From Streptomyces litmocidini (GTDB lineage Bacteria; Actinomycetota; Actinomycetes; Streptomycetales; Streptomycetaceae): 64,000 nt of DNA. Shown piece by piece: positions 35,345 through 43,567 of this stretch. The notes beneath the pieces are model-generated. The model saw nothing but the letters and a program-made list of their open reading frames with translations, ran no database searches and was not told the origin of the DNA. A program made the position numbers and the translations under genes. The DNA lies in NCBI RefSeq assembly GCF_014649755.1, contig NZ_BMTQ01000003.1, positions 372,001 through 436,000 of the forward strand, given 5' to 3'. Each line of letters begins with the position of its first letter. The stretch's first letter is position 1.

Positions 35345-36682
35345 ATGACCGACCTGAGCCGGATGTACGTGGACGAGTGCCTGCACGGCGACGGAGGGCT
35401 GGCGACGGCCGTCGCGCGGGCCGAACTGCCACCGGCCTTCGAGGAGGCCTGGCGGGCCCACCTGCTGCCACGGCCCTGGTTCGTCCGGGCCTCGGAGACG
35501 GCCGCGTTCGCGCGGGACCTGGAGGGCCTGTTCGACCTCCTCCTGTCGCTCCCGGAGCGCCTGTTCGGCGGGGACGTCGAGCGGTACGCGGCGGAGATCG
35601 GGCTCGGACCGGCGCTCGTGGCCCTGCTCCGCCGGGCCGGGTCGGGCGTGCCCGCCAAACTGGGACGCGCCGACGCCTACCACGACGGCACCTCGTTCAA
35701 GCTCCTGGAGTTCAACCTCGGCAGCGAGGTCGGCGGTCTCGACATGGACGTCTTCGACCAGGCGTTGCTGCGGGTCCCCGAGTTCGCCGCCTTCGCGGGC
35801 GAGCACGGTCTCGGCCACGTGGATATCGCCGAGCGGGTGGCCGCCGTCCTGCGCGACCGCGCCCGCCCCGCCCTGTCCGGCTCGTCGGAACCGGTGATCG
35901 GTCTGATCGAGGGGCGCGGCGGCGTCGGCCCGTACGGACGGCTGATGCGCGCCACCCAGGAGGCGATGGCCGAGCAGGGACTCGACCTGAGGATCGGCGA
36001 GATCGGCGACGTACGCGCGCGTGCCGACGGGAAGCTCACCCTGGACGGCACCCCGCTCGACCTGGTGCTGCGGAACTTCGCGGCGAGCCAGCTGCTCGAC
36101 GACCCCGAGGGGCCGGGCGTGGCGGAGCCGTTCTTCCGCGCCCACGAGGCGGGCAGGACCGTGCTGTTCACGTCGCTGGAGAGCGGCCTCTACTCCCACA
36201 AGAGCGCCCTCGCCCTCCTCTCCGACCCGCGGTCGGAGGGCGCCTTCGACGCCGGCGAGCGGGCCCTGGTCGAACGGGTCCTGCCGTGGAGCCGGGCGCT
36301 GCGCCCCTCCGGTCCCGCCGAGCTGGTCGAGCTCTGCCGGGAGCGGCGGGAGCGGCTCATCCTCAAGCCCGGGGCCGGGTACGGCGGCCTGGACGCGTTC
36401 GTCGGCTGGGAGTGCACCGACGCCGAGTGGCGCAAGGCCCTGGACCTCGCGGTGGAGCGCGGCGGCTACGTGGCGCAGGAGCGGGTCGTGCCGCGTCCCG
36501 AGCCCGTGTACGACCCGGTGACCGGGGCCGTGGACGACTGGATCGCGGCGCTGGGGTTCTTCCTCACGGACGAGGGCTACGCGGGCGCGCACGCGCGCGT
36601 CAACCGTGCCGACGGCGGCGCGATCGTCGGGATGAGCAGCAACCCGGACACCCGGATGGTCGGGGTCTTCACGCACGCGTGA
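35345..36682 (+). CDS. circularly permuted ATP-grasp-like protein
   Basis: A 445-residue soluble protein. The C-terminal half carries RERLILKPGAGYGGLDAFVGWE, the lysine-glycine loop of circularly permuted ATP-grasp enzymes (related to glutathionylspermidine synthase), then YVAQERVVPRPEPVYDP. The centre has FKLLEFNLGSEVGG and IGLIEGRGGVGPYGRL, also typical. Such enzymes join a carboxylate to an amine through an acyl phosphate, often in peptide or natural-product pathways. No partner (carrier, peptide precursor, transporter) is adjacent, so the product is unknown. The ATG at 35345 follows GAAGAAGCGAG. The stop overlaps the convergent gene by 14 bp. Confidence 0.75.
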   Translation: MTDLSRMYVDECLHGDGGLATAVARAELPPAFEEAWRAHLLPRPWFVRASETAAFARDLEGLFDLLLSLPERLFGGDVERYAAEIGLGPALVALLRRAGSGVPAKLGRADAYHDGTSFKLLEFNLGSEVGGLDMDVFDQALLRVPEFAAFAGEHGLGHVDIAERVAAVLRDRARPALSGSSEPVIGLIEGRGGVGPYGRLMRATQEAMAEQGLDLRIGEIGDVRARADGKLTLDGTPLDLVLRNFAASQLLDDPEGPGVAEPFFRAHEAGRTVLFTSLESGLYSHKSALALLSDPRSEGAFDAGERALVERVLPWSRALRPSGPAELVELCRERRERLILKPGAGYGGLDAFVGWECTDAEWRKALDLAVERGGYVAQERVVPRPEPVYDPVTGAVDDWIAALGFFLTDEGYAGAHARVNRADGGAIVGMSSNPDTRMVGVFTHA

Positions 36683-37388
36683 CGGAGTCGGACGTGCCCC
36701 CGGCAGCCCGCATGCCCCTGGCGCGGGCTGCCTTCGACGCCTCGTCGGAACCGAGGAGGTCGAGGACTTCGCGGGCCCGGGCCGGCTGGGAGGAGACGGC
36801 CAGTACGCCTCCGCTGAACGTCGAGGCGATCGCGGTGTCGCCCGGCAGCGGGCCGGCGACGACGACGCCCGGCAGGTCCATCAGCTCGCTGTGCTGCTGA
36901 AAGGCCAGATCTGCCCGGCCGGAGGACAGCAGGCTGCCGGCGGGCACGCCCGGTGACGCCTGGACGAGCCGGTCCCGCAGCTCGTCGGCGAGGTCCAGCC
37001 GGGCGATCAGATCGACGAGGGCCGTACCGCTGGGGCCCGTGGAGTGGGCGATGCTCTTCGCCGACCGCAGTGCGGCTCGCAGATCGGATTCCGAGCGCAG
37101 CGGAGGGACCGGTGTTCCCTCGGGCACGGCGGCGACGACCTCCGAGACCCACAGGGGACGCACCGTGTCGCCGAGGACGTGTCCCTGCTCGGTCAGCCCG
37201 GCCAGCGCGCCGTCGGCCAGCACGAGCACGTCGGACTCGGCGCCGTCCCGCACCCGCCTCGCGATCTCGACGCCGCCCGCGGAATCGAAGCGCACCGGGA
37301 TCCCATGGGTGAGCCGGATGTGCTCGGTGAGTTCGGCGAGTACGGGGCGGGTCGCCATCGAGGACAGCCCTGAGATCTCTCGGTTCAC
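36669..37388 (-). CDS. ModA-like substrate-binding-domain protein without signal peptide
   Basis: A 239-residue type II periplasmic-binding fold of the molybdate/anion kind: VLAELTEHIRLTHGIPVRFDSAGGVEIARRV, DVLVLADGALAGL, TGPSGTALVDLIARLDL and DLAFQQHSELMDLPGVVVAGPLP. No signal peptide or lipobox precedes it. The GTG at 37388 has AAGGAGAAG upstream, so the start is good and the protein is probably cytoplasmic. It is divergent from the IclR gene (75 bp apart), which ties it to the aromatic cluster. It may sense or hold an aromatic acid or a dicarboxylate. That is inference. Confidence 0.7.
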   Translation of the reverse strand: MNREISGLSSMATRPVLAELTEHIRLTHGIPVRFDSAGGVEIARRVRDGAESDVLVLADGALAGLTEQGHVLGDTVRPLWVSEVVAAVPEGTPVPPLRSESDLRAALRSAKSIAHSTGPSGTALVDLIARLDLADELRDRLVQASPGVPAGSLLSSGRADLAFQQHSELMDLPGVVVAGPLPGDTAIASTFSGGVLAVSSQPARAREVLDLLGSDEASKAARARGMRAAGGTSDSVTRA

Positions 37389-37463
37389 GTCTTCTCCTTG
37401 GTGTGCGGCAGATGGTACGGGCCGCGGTCGGACGCCTCAACGCGGGTCTGCGAGACTGATCGT

Positions 37464-38231
37464 GTGAGCACGACCCAGAGCACCGCGGCGGGAAAGGTCC
37501 TTCTGGTCCTGTCGGCCTTCGACCGCGAACACCCGTCGCAGACCCTGTCGGACGTCGCCCAGCGCACGGGGTTGGCGCTCAGCACCGCGCACCGTGTGGT
37601 GGCGGAACTGGCGGCGTGGGGAGCTCTGGAACGTGCGGAGGACGGGTCGTGGCACGTCGGGTTGCGGCTCTGGGAGATCGCCTCGGGATGCCCCCGTACG
37701 CAGATCCTGCGCGACGTGGCCCTGCCGTTCATGCAGGACCTCTACGAGGTGACGCACGAGAACATCCAGCTCGCGGTGCGCGAGGGCACCGAGCTGGTGT
37801 TCGTCGAGCGGATCGCCGGGCACCGGTCGGTGCAGCTGCTGACGATGGTCGGGACCCGGTTCCCCATCGGTTCCACCGGAATGGGCCGGGTGCTGCTGGC
37901 GCACGCGTCGCGGGACATCCAGGAGGAGGTCCTCGGATCGCCGCTGCGGGCGTGGACCCCGCACACCGTCACCGACCCGAAGACGCTGCGTACGCAGCTG
38001 GACCGCATCCGCCGCGAGCAGGTCTTCGTCAGTGACCGCCAGCTCTCGGAGGAAACGGTCGCGGTGGCCGCGCCCGTACGGATCGGCCGGGCCGGACCCG
38101 TCAGCGCGGCTCTGGGGATCGTCGTCGCGGCGCGCAGCGCGAGCCGTGCGCGGGGGCTGCGTGAACCGCTGCTCAGGGCCGTCCACGGAATCTCCGAGGA
38201 GCTCGGCCGGCGAGCCCGCACGGCGCTCTGA
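37464..38231 (+). CDS. IclR-family regulator of the 4-hydroxybenzoate/protocatechuate genes
   Basis: A 255-residue IclR protein. The winged HTH (about 12-72: LLVLSAFDREHPSQTLSDVAQRTGLALSTAHRVVAELAAWGALER) precedes an effector domain (ENIQLAVREGTELVFVERIAG, GSTGMGRVLLA and VAAPVRIGRAGPVSAALGIVV). PobR and PcaR-type regulators of aromatic catabolism are IclR proteins that respond to 4-hydroxybenzoate, protocatechuate or downstream intermediates. Its position directly before pobA gives the same role here. The GTG at 37464 is set by the start of homology. The ribosome site is poor. Confidence 0.88.
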   Translation: MSTTQSTAAGKVLLVLSAFDREHPSQTLSDVAQRTGLALSTAHRVVAELAAWGALERAEDGSWHVGLRLWEIASGCPRTQILRDVALPFMQDLYEVTHENIQLAVREGTELVFVERIAGHRSVQLLTMVGTRFPIGSTGMGRVLLAHASRDIQEEVLGSPLRAWTPHTVTDPKTLRTQLDRIRREQVFVSDRQLSEETVAVAAPVRIGRAGPVSAALGIVVAARSASRARGLREPLLRAVHGISEELGRRARTAL

Positions 38232-38300
38232 CCTCCGGGGAACTTCCGAGGCACTTCCGCCTGACGGAAACGCCGGCGACCGGTCGCCGCTCCGGGTGTC

Positions 38301-38324
38301 AACGTTCGGGTCACCCCGAACGTT
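38301..38324. promoter_or_regulatory. palindrome before pobA, likely IclR operator
   Basis: AACGTTCGGG, four bases, then CCCGAACGTT: a perfect 10-bp inverted repeat 21 bp before the pobA ATG. It would place a bound regulator over the promoter or leader. It could alternatively form an RNA hairpin that ends the IclR transcript. Confidence 0.65.
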
Positions 38325-38345
38325 CGCACCCCCGCAGGAGATGCC

Positions 38346-39557
38346 ATGGCCGATGCCCCCGTCGACACCGCCACCTCGGTGCCCGTCGCCGTAGTCGGCG
38401 CCGGCCCCGCCGGCCTGATGCTGGCCCACCGGCTCGGACGGGTGGGCGTCGAGACGATCGTGCTCGACACCCGCACCCGGCACGAGATCGAGACGACGCA
38501 GCGAGCCGGCATCCTGGAGGCGGACGTCGCCCGGGACCTGGTCGAGACCGGCGTCTCCGACCGGATCCTGCGCGAGGGCCACGAGCACGAAGGCACCGAG
38601 ATCCGGTTCGGCGGCCGGGCGCACCGGATCCACTTCAAGGCGCTGGTGGGCGAGTCGGTGTGGCTCTATCCGCAGACCGATGTCTTCATCGACCTGGCCG
38701 ACGCGCGGGACCGGGACGGCGGCACGGTCCACTTCGGCGTCGAGGACACCGAAGTCCTCGACGTCACCACCGCCGCCCCGCGGGTCCGCTACACCGCCGC
38801 CGACGGCTCCCGCCACGAGATCCGCGCGCGCTACGTGGTCGGCGCCGACGGCTCCCGCAGCATGTGCCGCAACCTGATCCCCGAGGACCGGCGGGTGCGG
38901 TACGGCAAGGAGTACCCCTTCGCCTGGTTCGGCATCATGGCCGAGGCCCCGCGCAGCGCCCCCGAGCTGGTCTACGCCCACTCCGACCACGGGTTCGCGC
39001 TGATCAGCCAGCGGACCGAGACCGTGCAGCGGATGTACTTCCAGTGCGACCCCGACGAGTCCGTCGACGCGTGGTCGGACGACCGGATCTGGGAGACGCT
39101 CCAGGCCCGGGTGGCCGGCGAGGACGGCTTCCGCCTCGCCGAGGGACCGGTGCTCGAGAAGGCGGTGCTGCGGTTCCGCTCGTTCGTGCAGGAGCCGATG
39201 CGCTGGGGCTCGATGGTGCTCGCGGGAGACGCGGCGCACACGGTGCCGCCGACCGGCGCCCGCGGGCTCAACCTCGCCCTGCACGACGTGAAGGTGCTCG
39301 CCGACGTCCTCCTGCGGGCGCTCGGCGACGGGGGCGAGGCCGCGCTCGACGACTACCAGCCGCAGGCCCTGCAGCGGATCTGGCGGGCGCAGAACTTCTC
39401 CCACTGGCTGACCGAGCTGCTGCACACGCCGCCCGGCGCCTCGCCGTTCGACCGGCGCCGCCGGCTCGGCGAGCTCGACAACGTGGTGGGAACGCGTGCC
39501 GGACGCACCTACCTCTCCGAGCAGTACACCGGCTGGCCCGTCAGCGCCCAGGGCTGA
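38346..39557 (+). CDS. pobA: 4-hydroxybenzoate 3-monooxygenase
   Basis: A 403-residue FAD-dependent aromatic hydroxylase. It has the GAGPAG dinucleotide motif (18-23), TRHEIETTQRAGILEADVARDLVETGV (substrate side, PobA-like), the DG motif in VVGADGSRS and the GD motif in LAGDAAHTVPPTGARGLNLALHDV. Length and motifs match PobA rather than general salicylate hydroxylases. It converts 4-hydroxybenzoate to protocatechuate with NAD(P)H and O2. GCAGGAG precedes the ATG. It leads the operon whose next genes degrade protocatechuate by 4,5-cleavage. Confidence 0.92.
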   Translation: MADAPVDTATSVPVAVVGAGPAGLMLAHRLGRVGVETIVLDTRTRHEIETTQRAGILEADVARDLVETGVSDRILREGHEHEGTEIRFGGRAHRIHFKALVGESVWLYPQTDVFIDLADARDRDGGTVHFGVEDTEVLDVTTAAPRVRYTAADGSRHEIRARYVVGADGSRSMCRNLIPEDRRVRYGKEYPFAWFGIMAEAPRSAPELVYAHSDHGFALISQRTETVQRMYFQCDPDESVDAWSDDRIWETLQARVAGEDGFRLAEGPVLEKAVLRFRSFVQEPMRWGSMVLAGDAAHTVPPTGARGLNLALHDVKVLADVLLRALGDGGEAALDDYQPQALQRIWRAQNFSHWLTELLHTPPGASPFDRRRRLGELDNVVGTRAGRTYLSEQYTGWPVSAQG

Positions 39558-39584
39558 CGACCGACGACTCCCAGGAGCACATCC

Positions 39585-40610
39585 ATGATCATCGACTGCC
39601 ACGGTCACTTCACCACCGCGCCGCCGCAGTTGGGCCGGTGGCGCGACCGTCAGATCGCGGCGGCCGAGGGCCGCGGCCCCGTCCCGGACCCCGACGAGCT
39701 GGTCATCACCGACGACGACCTGCGACAGGCGATCGAGGGCAACCAGCTGCGGCTCATGAACGAGCGCGGCAGCGACCTGACGATCTTCTCCCCGCGTGCC
39801 AGTTTCATGGCCCACCACATCGGTGACTTCGAGGTCTCCTCGGTGTGGGCACGGATCTGCAACGACCTGGTCCACCGCGTCAGCACGCTCTACCCCGACC
39901 GCTTCGCGATGGGCGCGATGCTGCCGCAGTCGCCGGGCGTCGCCCCCGCGACCTGCCTGCCCGAGCTGCGCCGCGTGGTCGAGGAGCTCGGGGCGGTCAC
40001 GATCAACCTCAACCCCGACCCGTCGGGCGGCAGGTGGACCGCGCCGCCGCTGACGGACCGGAGCTGGTACCCGGTCTACGAGGAGATGGCCGCGTACGGC
40101 ATCCCCGCGATGATCCACGTCAGCACCTCGTGCAACCCGGCGTTCCACACCACCGGCGCCCACTACCTCAACGCCGACACCACGGCGTTCATGCAGCTGC
40201 TCCAGGGCGACCTCTTCACGGACTTCCCGACGCTGCGGTTCGTGATCCCGCACGGCGGCGGCGCCGTCCCGTACCACTGGGGCCGGTTCCGCGGCCTCGC
40301 CATGGCGCTCGGCCGGCCGGACCCCGAGACCCTGCTCGACAACGTCTTCTTCGACACCTGCGTCTACCACCAGCCCGGCATCGACCTGCTGACGCGGGTC
40401 GTGCCCAGCCGGTCCGTGCTCTTCGCCAGCGAGATGATCGGCGCGGTCCGCGACATCGACCCGCACAGCGGTCATCACTTCGACGACACGAAGCGGTACG
40501 TCGACGCCACCCCGCACCTCTCCGACGAGGAGCGCGCCGCCGTGTACTCCGGCAACGCCCTGCGCGTCCACCCCCGACTCGCCGCCCGCCTCGCCGCGGC
40601 CGGCCGCTGA
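39585..40610 (+). CDS. ligJ: 4-oxalomesaconate hydratase, LigJ type
   Basis: A 341-residue amidohydrolase-fold lyase. It starts MIIDCHGHFTT (HxH metal site) and has ELVITDDDLRQAIEGNQLRLMNERGSDLTIFSPRASFMAHH, HVSTSC (metal His) and FVIPHGGGAVPYHWGRFRG. The length equals Sphingobium LigJ. It hydrates 4-oxalomesaconate to 4-carboxy-4-hydroxy-2-oxoadipate. It belongs to the LigJ branch, not the unrelated GalB branch. CCAGGAG precedes the ATG, 27 bp after pobA. Confidence 0.9.
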   Translation: MIIDCHGHFTTAPPQLGRWRDRQIAAAEGRGPVPDPDELVITDDDLRQAIEGNQLRLMNERGSDLTIFSPRASFMAHHIGDFEVSSVWARICNDLVHRVSTLYPDRFAMGAMLPQSPGVAPATCLPELRRVVEELGAVTINLNPDPSGGRWTAPPLTDRSWYPVYEEMAAYGIPAMIHVSTSCNPAFHTTGAHYLNADTTAFMQLLQGDLFTDFPTLRFVIPHGGGAVPYHWGRFRGLAMALGRPDPETLLDNVFFDTCVYHQPGIDLLTRVVPSRSVLFASEMIGAVRDIDPHSGHHFDDTKRYVDATPHLSDEERAAVYSGNALRVHPRLAARLAAAGR

Positions 40611-40627
40611 CCCCAGGAGAAGCACCC

Positions 40628-41317
40628 ATGGAACACACCGAACTCGGCGTCGTCCGCACGAAGGTCGACCGGGCCGACCCGGAGGCCGTCGCGGAGCTGG
40701 CGAAGTACGGCGTCGCCACGATCCACGAGGCCATGGGCCGGGTGGGGCTGATGCGCCCCTACCTGCGCCCCGCCTACCCGCAGGCCCGGATGTGCGGCAC
40801 GGCCGTGACCGCGCTGCTCCAGCCCGGCGACAACTGGATGCTCCACGTCGCCGCCGAGCAGATCCAGGACGGCGACGTCGTCGTCGCGGCCTGCACGACG
40901 GAGAGCGAGGACGGCTTCTTCGGCGAGCTGCTCGCCACGTCGTTCCGCGCCCGCGGCTGCCGGGGCCTGATCATCGACGGAGGCGTCCGCGACGTCACCG
41001 ACCTGGAGCGGATGGACTTCCCCGTCTTCTCCCGCGCGATCAACGCCAAGGGCACCGTCAAGGCCACCCTCGGCTCCGTGAACGTGCCCGTGGTCTGCGG
41101 CAACGCCCTCGTGCGCCCCGGTGACGTGATCGTCGCCGACGCCGACGGCGTCGTCGTGGTGCCGCGCGAGCGGGCCGCCGAGGTGGCCGCCGCCTCCGCC
41201 GCCCGCGAGGCGAACGAGGAAGGCAAGCGAGCGCAGTTCCGCGCGGGCCGGCTGGGCCTGGACATGTACGACATGCGCGGCCCGCTGGCCGAGCTCGGCC
41301 TGCGGTACGAGGACTGA
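40628..41317 (+). CDS. ligK: 4-carboxy-4-hydroxy-2-oxoadipate aldolase / oxaloacetate decarboxylase
   Basis: A 229-residue class II aldolase of the HMG/CHA family (RraA-like fold). It has ATIHEAMGRVGLM, GTAVTALLQPGDNWMLHVA, DGDVVVAACT, GEL, GLIIDGGVRDVTDL (the D-x-x-x-R metal/substrate motif) and DADGVVVVPRERAAEV. It splits 4-carboxy-4-hydroxy-2-oxoadipate into pyruvate and oxaloacetate and can also decarboxylate oxaloacetate. CCCAGGAGAAG lies before the ATG. It is the last step of the pathway encoded here. Confidence 0.92.
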   Translation: MEHTELGVVRTKVDRADPEAVAELAKYGVATIHEAMGRVGLMRPYLRPAYPQARMCGTAVTALLQPGDNWMLHVAAEQIQDGDVVVAACTTESEDGFFGELLATSFRARGCRGLIIDGGVRDVTDLERMDFPVFSRAINAKGTVKATLGSVNVPVVCGNALVRPGDVIVADADGVVVVPRERAAEVAAASAAREANEEGKRAQFRAGRLGLDMYDMRGPLAELGLRYED

Positions 41318-41319
41318 GG

Positions 41320-42237
41320 ATGACGACCTTCGAGAAGACCCCGGGCTGGCTGGACTGGTACGCCGGTCCGAGCAGGCCGCAGTTCCGGCTCCCCTCCGGC
41401 GCCGTGGACGCGCACTGCCACGTCTTCGGACCGGGCGCCGAGTTCCCGTACGCGCCCGAGCGCAAGTACACGCCCTGCGACGCGTCCAAGGACCAGCTCT
41501 TCGCGCTCCGCGACCACCTCGGCTTCGCCCGGAACGTCGTCGTGCAGGCGACCTGTCACGGCGCCGACAACACCGCCATGGTCGACGCCCTGCGGGCCTC
41601 CGGCGGACTGGCCCGGGGCGTGGCGACGCTGCGCCCCGACATCACCGACGCCCAGGTGCGGGAGCTGCACGAGGCGGGTGTCCGCGGGGTGCGGTTCAAC
41701 TTCGTCACACGCCTCGTGGACGCGGCGCCGCGGCAGGACCTGCTGGACATCGCCGAGAAGATCGCGCCGTACGGCTGGCACGTCGTCGTCTACTTCGAGG
41801 CGGCCGACCTCGCCGGCCTGCGGGAGTTCTTCCTCTCGATCCCGGTGCCGCTCGTCATCGACCACATGGGGCGGCCGGACACCGCGAAGGACCCGGAAGG
41901 GCCCGACTTCGAGACGTTCCTGAACTTCATGCGGGCCCGGCCGGACATCTGGTGCAAGGTGACGTGCCCGGAACGCCTCTCGGTGAGCGGCCCGCCGGCC
42001 CTCGACGGGGAGCAGCAGGCCTACCGGGACGTCGTCCCGTTCGCCCGGCGCGTCGTCGAGGAGTTCCCCGACCGGGTCCTGTGGGGCACCGACTGGCCGC
42101 ATCCCAACCTCACCGACCACATGCCCGACGACGGCCTGCTCGTCGACTTCCTTCCGCACATCGCGCCGACGCCGGAGCTCCGCCAGAAGCTGCTCGTCGA
42201 CAACCCGATGCGCCTGTACTGGCCCGACGCCGACTGA
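41320..42237 (+). CDS. ligI: 2-pyrone-4,6-dicarboxylate lactonase
   Basis: A 305-residue amidohydrolase-superfamily lactonase. VDAHCHVFGPGAEFPYAPERKYTPCDA is the LigI signature. It also has VVQATCHGADN, GVRFNFVTRL, LVIDHMGRPD and LWGTDWPHPNL (catalytic Asp). It opens 2-pyrone-4,6-dicarboxylate to 4-oxalomesaconate. Family members work without a bound metal, unlike most of the superfamily. It starts two bases after ligK ends and precedes ligAB by 24 bp. Confidence 0.94.
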   Translation: MTTFEKTPGWLDWYAGPSRPQFRLPSGAVDAHCHVFGPGAEFPYAPERKYTPCDASKDQLFALRDHLGFARNVVVQATCHGADNTAMVDALRASGGLARGVATLRPDITDAQVRELHEAGVRGVRFNFVTRLVDAAPRQDLLDIAEKIAPYGWHVVVYFEAADLAGLREFFLSIPVPLVIDHMGRPDTAKDPEGPDFETFLNFMRARPDIWCKVTCPERLSVSGPPALDGEQQAYRDVVPFARRVVEEFPDRVLWGTDWPHPNLTDHMPDDGLLVDFLPHIAPTPELRQKLLVDNPMRLYWPDAD

Positions 42238-42261
42238 CCCTCCCCCGATTGGAGTCCCAGC

Positions 42262-43566
42262 ATGTCGCTGGACAAGACCTACAAGCTGGTGCCGGGGACG
42301 ACCGTCTTCGACTCCGAGCAGTCGGCCAAGGGCTACCACCTCAACCAGTTCTGCATGTCGCTGATGACGGCGGAGAACCGCGCGAGCTACCTCGCCGACG
42401 AACGCGCCTACCTGGACGCCTGGCCGCTGCGGGAGGAGCAGAAGCAGGCGCTGCTCGACCGCGACCTGAACGCGGCGATGCGCGAGGGCGGGAACATCTA
42501 CTTCCTCGCCAAGTGGGGTGCCACGCTGGGCTTCTCGTTCCAGCAGATGGCGGGCTCGATGACCGGCATGACCGAGGAGGAGTACCGCGCGATGATGGTC
42601 GGCGGCGGCCGCTCGGTCGAGGGGAACCGGATCGACCACGCCGTCCTCGAAGCGGCCCACGCCCCGGCGGCCCCCGCCGAACACGCCGGGATCACCGGTG
42701 CCGTCTTCACCTCGCACGTGCCGGCGATCGGCGCGGCGCTCGACCACGGCAAGACCGAGGAGCCGTACTGGCAGCCGCTCTTCGCGGGGTACGAGTACTC
42801 CAAGGCGTGGGAGAAGGAGAACGTCCCCGACGTCGTCCTCCTGGTCTACAACGACCACGCCAGCGCCTTCGACCAGTCGATGATCCCGACCTTCGTGCTC
42901 GGCACCGGCGCCTCCTACCCCATCGCCGACGAGGGGTACGGGCCGCGCCCCGTGCCCGGCATCGAGGGCGACCCCGACCTGGCGGCGCACATCGCGCACT
43001 CGCTGATCCGGGACGACTTCGACCTGACGCTCGTCAACGAGATGGCCATCGACCACGGTCTGACCGTCCCGCTGTCGCTGATGTTCGGCGACGTCGAGAA
43101 GTGGCCGTGCAAGGTCATCCCCTTCCACGTCAACGTGGTGCAGTACCCGGTTCCCTCCGGGGCCCGCTGCTTCAAGCTCGGCCGGGCCCTGCGCAAGGCC
43201 GTCGAGTCGTACGACCGCCCGCTCAAGGTGCAGGTGTGGGGCACCGGCGGCATGAGCCACCAGCTCCAGGGCCCGCGCGCCGGCCTCATCAACCGGGAGT
43301 GGGACAACGCCTTCCTGGACCGGCTGGTCGAGGACCCCGCCGGCCTCGCGCAGGTGCCGCACCTGGAGTACGTCGAGGAGGCCGGCTCCGAGGGCATCGA
43401 GCTGGTCATGTGGCTGATCGCCCGCGGCGCGATGAGCGATGTCGACGGCTCCGGCGAGGTCGAGGTCAAGCACCGCTTCTACCATGTGCCGGCGTCCAAC
43501 ACCGCCGTCGGACACCTGATCCTGGAAAACCACCCCCGGGCCGGAGAGCCCGCCGTGAAGGAGTGA
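42262..43566 (+). CDS. ligAB: protocatechuate 4,5-dioxygenase, alpha and beta subunits fused
   Basis: A 434-residue single chain. Residues 1-130 match LigA, the small alpha subunit (PGTTVFDSEQSAKGYHLNQFCMSLM, REGGNIYFLAKWGATLG). A short Ala/Pro linker (about 131-143) leads to LigB, the catalytic beta subunit. Non-haem Fe ligands His152 (SHVP), His199 (YNDHA) and Glu380 (GSEGIE), the active-site His333 (GMSHQLQG) and His265 all align at a constant 138-residue offset with LigB, except the first. It opens protocatechuate to 4-carboxy-2-hydroxymuconate-6-semialdehyde. In Sphingobium the subunits are separate. Gallate dioxygenases are fused in the opposite order. Confidence 0.92.
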   Translation: MSLDKTYKLVPGTTVFDSEQSAKGYHLNQFCMSLMTAENRASYLADERAYLDAWPLREEQKQALLDRDLNAAMREGGNIYFLAKWGATLGFSFQQMAGSMTGMTEEEYRAMMVGGGRSVEGNRIDHAVLEAAHAPAAPAEHAGITGAVFTSHVPAIGAALDHGKTEEPYWQPLFAGYEYSKAWEKENVPDVVLLVYNDHASAFDQSMIPTFVLGTGASYPIADEGYGPRPVPGIEGDPDLAAHIAHSLIRDDFDLTLVNEMAIDHGLTVPLSLMFGDVEKWPCKVIPFHVNVVQYPVPSGARCFKLGRALRKAVESYDRPLKVQVWGTGGMSHQLQGPRAGLINREWDNAFLDRLVEDPAGLAQVPHLEYVEEAGSEGIELVMWLIARGAMSDVDGSGEVEVKHRFYHVPASNTAVGHLILENHPRAGEPAVKE

Positions 43567-43567
43567 C

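Noticed and set aside
37437..40625. A 1062-codon minus-strand open frame across IclR, pobA and ligJ
   Set aside because: It is antisense to three well-supported genes and has no recognisable protein features.
42262..43566. Gallate dioxygenase instead of protocatechuate dioxygenase
   Set aside because: Domain order is LigA then LigB and the sequence follows LigA/LigB closely. PobA upstream supplies protocatechuate, and LigC, which is needed for the protocatechuate product, is the next gene.
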